Positions 61,507-64,000 of a stretch of 64,000 nt of DNA are shown one piece after another. Each line of letters opens with the position of its first letter. The stretch's first letter is position 1. Both the position numbers and the translations under genes were made by a program. Origin of the DNA: Moritella sp. F3 (GTDB lineage Bacteria; Pseudomonadota; Gammaproteobacteria; Enterobacterales; Moritellaceae); NCBI RefSeq assembly GCF_015082335.1, contig NZ_BLRL01000006.1, positions 163,933-227,932 of the forward strand. The letters are read 5' to 3'. A model generated the notes under the pieces. It worked only from the letters and a program-made list of their open reading frames with translations, made no database searches and was not told the origin of the DNA.

Positions 61507-62037
61507 CTAAGTGAATAACTGGCTGACTGTTTTCATTGGTATGAACATTCTTACTCGACCATTAATTTCGCAAAGAACGTCGAAACCATATTTAGCGTAA
61601 AATGACTCAGCTTGTTCAGTTAAACAATCAACAACGATGGCATAAGCTCTCATGTGAGAGTTAATTTCCCAAAGGTACTCTAACGCTTTAATTAAGCTAA
61701 CTTTGCCTAACCCACTCCCATGAAATTCTTTATGGACGGCAAGTTGAGCCAAAAGAAAAACAGGAACCGGATAACGTGGTAACTTTTTAGCCATTGCTTG
61801 TGGCAATGTATCACGACTAATTGAACTTGGCGCGATACTATAAAAGGAACAGATAGGATATTTTTTATTTGGTAATGGCGCTGAAGCAGGTAAGACCATA
61901 GTGCGGCTAATACCGGCTTGCATATGTTTGGCTGCTTGAGTTTGGATAAAGTCATTTAGCTCTTTTTCGCCACAATCAAATGATGCTCTGTCATGTTGTG
62001 ATTTATCCAGTTCCTTGAAAGTCTTTAAATAACTCAA
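61507..62037 (-). CDS. GNAT acetyltransferase toxin (TacT/AtaT type)
   Basis: 176 aa. Blocks typical of TacT toxins: CGEKELNDFIQTQAAKH, LAQLAVHKEFHGSGLGKVSL (acetyl-CoA loop as Q/R-x-x-G-x-G/A), and ESFYAKYGF near the end with the catalytic Tyr candidate. Such toxins acetylate aminoacyl-tRNA and stop translation. The gene overlaps the antitoxin by 4 bp. It probably stabilises the element. Confidence 0.88.
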   Translation of the reverse strand: MSYLKTFKELDKSQHDRASFDCGEKELNDFIQTQAAKHMQAGISRTMVLPASAPLPNKKYPICSFYSIAPSSISRDTLPQAMAKKLPRYPVPVFLLAQLAVHKEFHGSGLGKVSLIKALEYLWEINSHMRAYAIVVDCLTEQAESFYAKYGFDVLCEINGRVRMFIPMKTVSQLFT

Positions 62038-62303
62038 TTGAACTCACCATTTTGAGTAAATGCAGCAGCTTCAAGTAATGCTTTATTCGGGGCTTTAGCT
62101 TCATTACAAGCAGCCATAAATTGGTCAAATACATTCGCTTCAACGGTAATACTTTCATGCTCAGAAACTACTTTGGTTGAATCTTCGTCCATTAAACGAA
62201 CGACGTATTCAGTTAAACTTTTCAAACCAAGTAAAGCAGATGCTTTCTCAGCCTTAGCTTTGATTTCTTCATCCAAACGGATATCAAGTCTTGATGTAGC
62301 CAT
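62034..62303 (-). CDS. DUF1778 ribbon-helix-helix antitoxin (TacA type)
   Basis: 89 aa. RHH DNA-binding part at the N-terminus (RLDIRLDEEIKAKAEKASALLGLKSLTEYVV), toxin-neutralising C-terminus (FDQFMAACNEAKAPNKALLEAA). Ribosome site GGAGGTTTT. Binds its own promoter through the palindrome at 62318. Confidence 0.9.
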   Translation of the reverse strand: MATSRLDIRLDEEIKAKAEKASALLGLKSLTEYVVRLMDEDSTKVVSEHESITVEANVFDQFMAACNEAKAPNKALLEAAAFTQNGEFN

Positions 62304-62317
62304 AAAACCTCCAATTG

Positions 62318-62372
62318 TACGGAGTAATTCCGTAAATTATTTGATTATAGTTTTTAAACAACTAAAGATCAA
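62318..62372 (-). promoter_or_regulatory. Toxin-antitoxin promoter and operator
   Basis: TTGATC (62367-62372), 17 bp, TATAAT (62344-62349) on the minus strand. TACGGAGTAATTCCGTA (62318-62334) is an inverted repeat right after it, and TACGGAACTATTACGG (62377-62392) lies upstream, giving at least two sites for the antitoxin. Confidence 0.7.
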
Positions 62373-62432
62373 CTTGTACGGAACTATTACGGATTTAATC
62401 TATACCTTGCGAATGTAATATCTGTTTTTAAT

Positions 62433-62471
62433 GCGATTAATTTTAATTAACTCTATTTCCACCATTTCCGA
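62433..62471 (+). repeat. Att-like site F
   Basis: GATTAATTTTAATTAACT then TTCCACCATTTCCGAA; direct repeat of the left part of site E. Confidence 0.6.
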
Positions 62472-62522
62472 ACATTCCCTGCTTAGTCGGGGATTTTTCT
62501 TTGGAATATCATTAAACGCTCC

Positions 62523-62550
62523 TTGCAATTGTCGTGTACACGACTATAAT
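62523..62550 (+). promoter_or_regulatory. Promoter with a 14 bp palindrome in the spacer
   Basis: TTGCAA, 16 bp, TATAAT. The spacer contains GTCGTGTACACGAC (62531-62544), a perfect palindrome, so a repressor is likely. Confidence 0.75.
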
Positions 62551-62583
62551 GTCTGTATATTCAAAACAAAGGAAACCACACAG

Positions 62584-63087
62584 ATGATCACTAAAACCAA
62601 TAAATTTAAACTTGAGCTATTCAACGTACCAAAAGACACTATTCAGTCAAATCTAACTATTCAAAACTCAGACATTTTGGAGTGGAAGTTAGATAAAATC
62701 ACCCGAATTAACGATTCAGATGTGGCGATTATGTTGGTAACAATGAAAGAGTTTGTAGACACTGATCACATAGATGGTGAAGTTGGGATATCTGCCAACA
62801 ATCATGAGGTGATGGGTACTGACTTGTACATTTATGAGCTTGAGGGTACACCTATGAGCCTAAGTAACGAAGAAGACCAGACCGCACAATCTGAGGGTTG
62901 GGCACTCTTCGATGCAGATGGCGAGATTCAACTTCAAAAAATTGATGAAATGGAAACTTTCGCAAAGGATGAAGACGCTCATGAGTTTGTCAAAACAGCA
63001 GCAGAAAAAAGCTCTAAGCTCCACTTAAAGGTGAAAGATATACTTCGCTTTCATAGTAGCAAAGAGTTCGATATTGTTTTTGGCTAA
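62584..63087 (+). CDS. Hypothetical acidic 167 aa protein
   Basis: Start at the ATG after GGAAACCACACAG; the longer frame from 62431 runs across the promoter. Blocks WKLDKITRINDSDVAIMLVTMKEF and acidic SNEEDQTAQSEGW. Own promoter, operator and terminator make it an independent unit. Function not recognised. Confidence 0.65.
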   Translation: MITKTNKFKLELFNVPKDTIQSNLTIQNSDILEWKLDKITRINDSDVAIMLVTMKEFVDTDHIDGEVGISANNHEVMGTDLYIYELEGTPMSLSNEEDQTAQSEGWALFDADGEIQLQKIDEMETFAKDEDAHEFVKTAAEKSSKLHLKVKDILRFHSSKEFDIVFG

Positions 63088-63098
63088 ACACAACTAAA

Positions 63099-63124
63099 CC
63101 CCGAAAATTATCGGGGTTTTCTTT
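63099..63124 (+). terminator. Rho-independent terminator
   Basis: CCCCGA-aaatta-TCGGGG followed by TTTTCTTTT. Confidence 0.9.
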
Positions 63125-63278
63125 TGCCTGTTATTCAAGTTTAGATCACTTGAGAACATTCCTCTGTCGCTAGGACGTACAGGTGACTACAACGGTTTTA
63201 GTCGCAATTATACTTGCAACGCAATACTATGGGATTACAATAGTTAGATGTTAAGTGTTTTGTTATTAAGGTGAAGCG

Positions 63279-63932
63279 ATGCCAGTTGAGCGAATATTGT
63301 CCGAGGCCGACATAAAAAAAGTGATTAAGGCGAACAGCAAGCCACCTTTTGCGGTTAGAAATAAAGCTCTTGTGTTGGTATCAACGTACTGGCTTTTATC
63401 CCCTGTAGAAGCCAGTACGTTGCGTCTTGAAGATGTAATGGATAGAGATGGTCAGTTTTATCGCATTTGGGTACTACCCGATCATGTTGCGCAAAATGGT
63501 CAAGCAAGAGAAATTAGAACGTCTGATCATATAGCCAAATTAATGCAAGCCTATATGGATTGGTGGATTGCTAACGGGCTGTATGAATCGGGCAAAAAAG
63601 CGTATCAAGGCAGAGATCCGAAAGCTCCTTTTATCCTAAACGATAATTATCAGAAGTACGCTTTATCAAAGCGTGAAAAGGATAGCGCAGGAGTGCTACC
63701 AGTAGCGTTAAACAAGAAGTTGAACTCACTGCTTGATAACTCTGGAATTAAGGGCTGTAGCGCAAGCTCGTTTCGTGATAGCGGCATTAAAATGTTTTAC
63801 GATAATGGTGCAAGATATAATGATTTAAGAGATTTTACGGGCATCAAAACCAAGAAAAGCTTGGATGGTAAAATCAGACCACATGAAGCTGAACTTGAAT
63901 CTGTAATGAATAATCTTTTTAAAAATATATAG
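63279..63932 (+). CDS. Degenerate tyrosine-recombinase-fold protein 2
   Basis: 217 aa catalytic-domain-sized protein, homologous in layout to the one at 52373. Box I Arg is replaced (LLSPVEASTLRLEDV where GLRxxE is expected), the HxxR motif keeps only Arg (SSFRDSG), and no Tyr is found near the C-terminus (IRPHEAELESV). So it should not cut DNA alone. A gene starts 18 bp after it and runs out of the window, perhaps the active partner. A remnant of a homologous gene lies at 53248. Confidence 0.7.
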   Translation: MPVERILSEADIKKVIKANSKPPFAVRNKALVLVSTYWLLSPVEASTLRLEDVMDRDGQFYRIWVLPDHVAQNGQAREIRTSDHIAKLMQAYMDWWIANGLYESGKKAYQGRDPKAPFILNDNYQKYALSKREKDSAGVLPVALNKKLNSLLDNSGIKGCSASSFRDSGIKMFYDNGARYNDLRDFTGIKTKKSLDGKIRPHEAELESVMNNLFKNI

Positions 63933-63949
63933 ATGTAGGTAAGTAAAAA

Positions 63950-64000
63950 ATGACAGAACAAAAAGAGAAGCTATCCAAAGATGTTTCGTACAACAAAAAG
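63950..64000 (+). CDS. Start of a further gene, cut by the window end
   Basis: ATG after AGGTAAGTAAAAA opens a frame reading MTEQKEKLSKDVSYNKK to the last base. Its closeness to the recombinase-fold gene suggests one operon. In tfp-containing Vibrio elements the neighbour is a recombinase; nothing here proves that. Confidence 0.5.
   Translation, partial: MTEQKEKLSKDVSYNKK

Overview
This 64 kb window looks like part of an integrative and conjugative element (ICE), or a related plasmid, of a low-GC marine gammaproteobacterium (Vibrio, Shewanella or a relative). That assignment is inferred from the transfer-gene family, AT-rich base composition, SXT/TOL-type coupling protein and E. coli-type Chi octamers. 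I see no rRNA, no tRNA and no housekeeping gene.

Region 1 (1-8.0 kb, plus strand) is a transfer operon of the GI/ICEHin1056/PFGI-1 type: a PilL-like protein (TIGR03748), a membrane coiled-coil protein, a lipoprotein, a TIGR03759 protein, a lytic transglycosylase, a TIGR03765 protein, the coupling ATPase TraD, a free-standing copy of a TraD helical domain, and a TIGR03747 membrane protein.

Region 2 (8.0-28.6 kb, continuing at 32.3-33.4 kb, plus strand) is a modular array of small genes of unknown function. Eight units begin with the same layout: a sigma70 promoter with exactly 17 bp between -35 and -10, then a leader of about 230 nt that starts with a possible H-type pseudoknot, continues through three or four covarying hairpins and ends near a small hairpin at the ribosome binding site. 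Leaders and unit ends carry Chi octamers (GCTGGTGG), often as inverted pairs. The region also holds an SOS-controlled operon (21.5-23.5 kb) encoding a UmuC-like polymerase and a single-chain double UmuD'-like protein without catalytic residues, a short CRISPR-like repeat tract (23.8-24.05 kb), and a solitary C5 cytosine methyltransferase with a palindrome in its promoter.

Region 3 (29.2-32.2, 33.5-36.0 and 36.4-51.8 kb, minus strand) is a long array of about 45 very small, co-oriented genes, roughly half with signal peptides or membrane segments. Nearly every gene is preceded by the same short boundary motif (CGGAAAAT on the coding strand). One 312 bp cassette occurs twice, and both copies break exactly at this motif. 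I found no Chi octamer in the 36.4-53.2 kb block. At the upstream end lie a degenerate tyrosine-recombinase-fold protein, a winged-helix protein and a third gene.

Region 4 (53-64 kb) holds larger passenger modules (unknown proteins, a TPR-like protein, a TacA/TacT-type toxin-antitoxin pair) separated by att-like sequences that share the TTTCCGT/ACGGAAA core of the array motif. It ends with a second degenerate recombinase-fold gene at 63.3 kb; a remnant of a homologous gene lies at 53.25 kb. The overall picture is a conjugative backbone loaded with two different modular gene-accretion systems: leader/Chi units on the plus strand and TTTCCG-bounded cassettes mainly on the minus strand.
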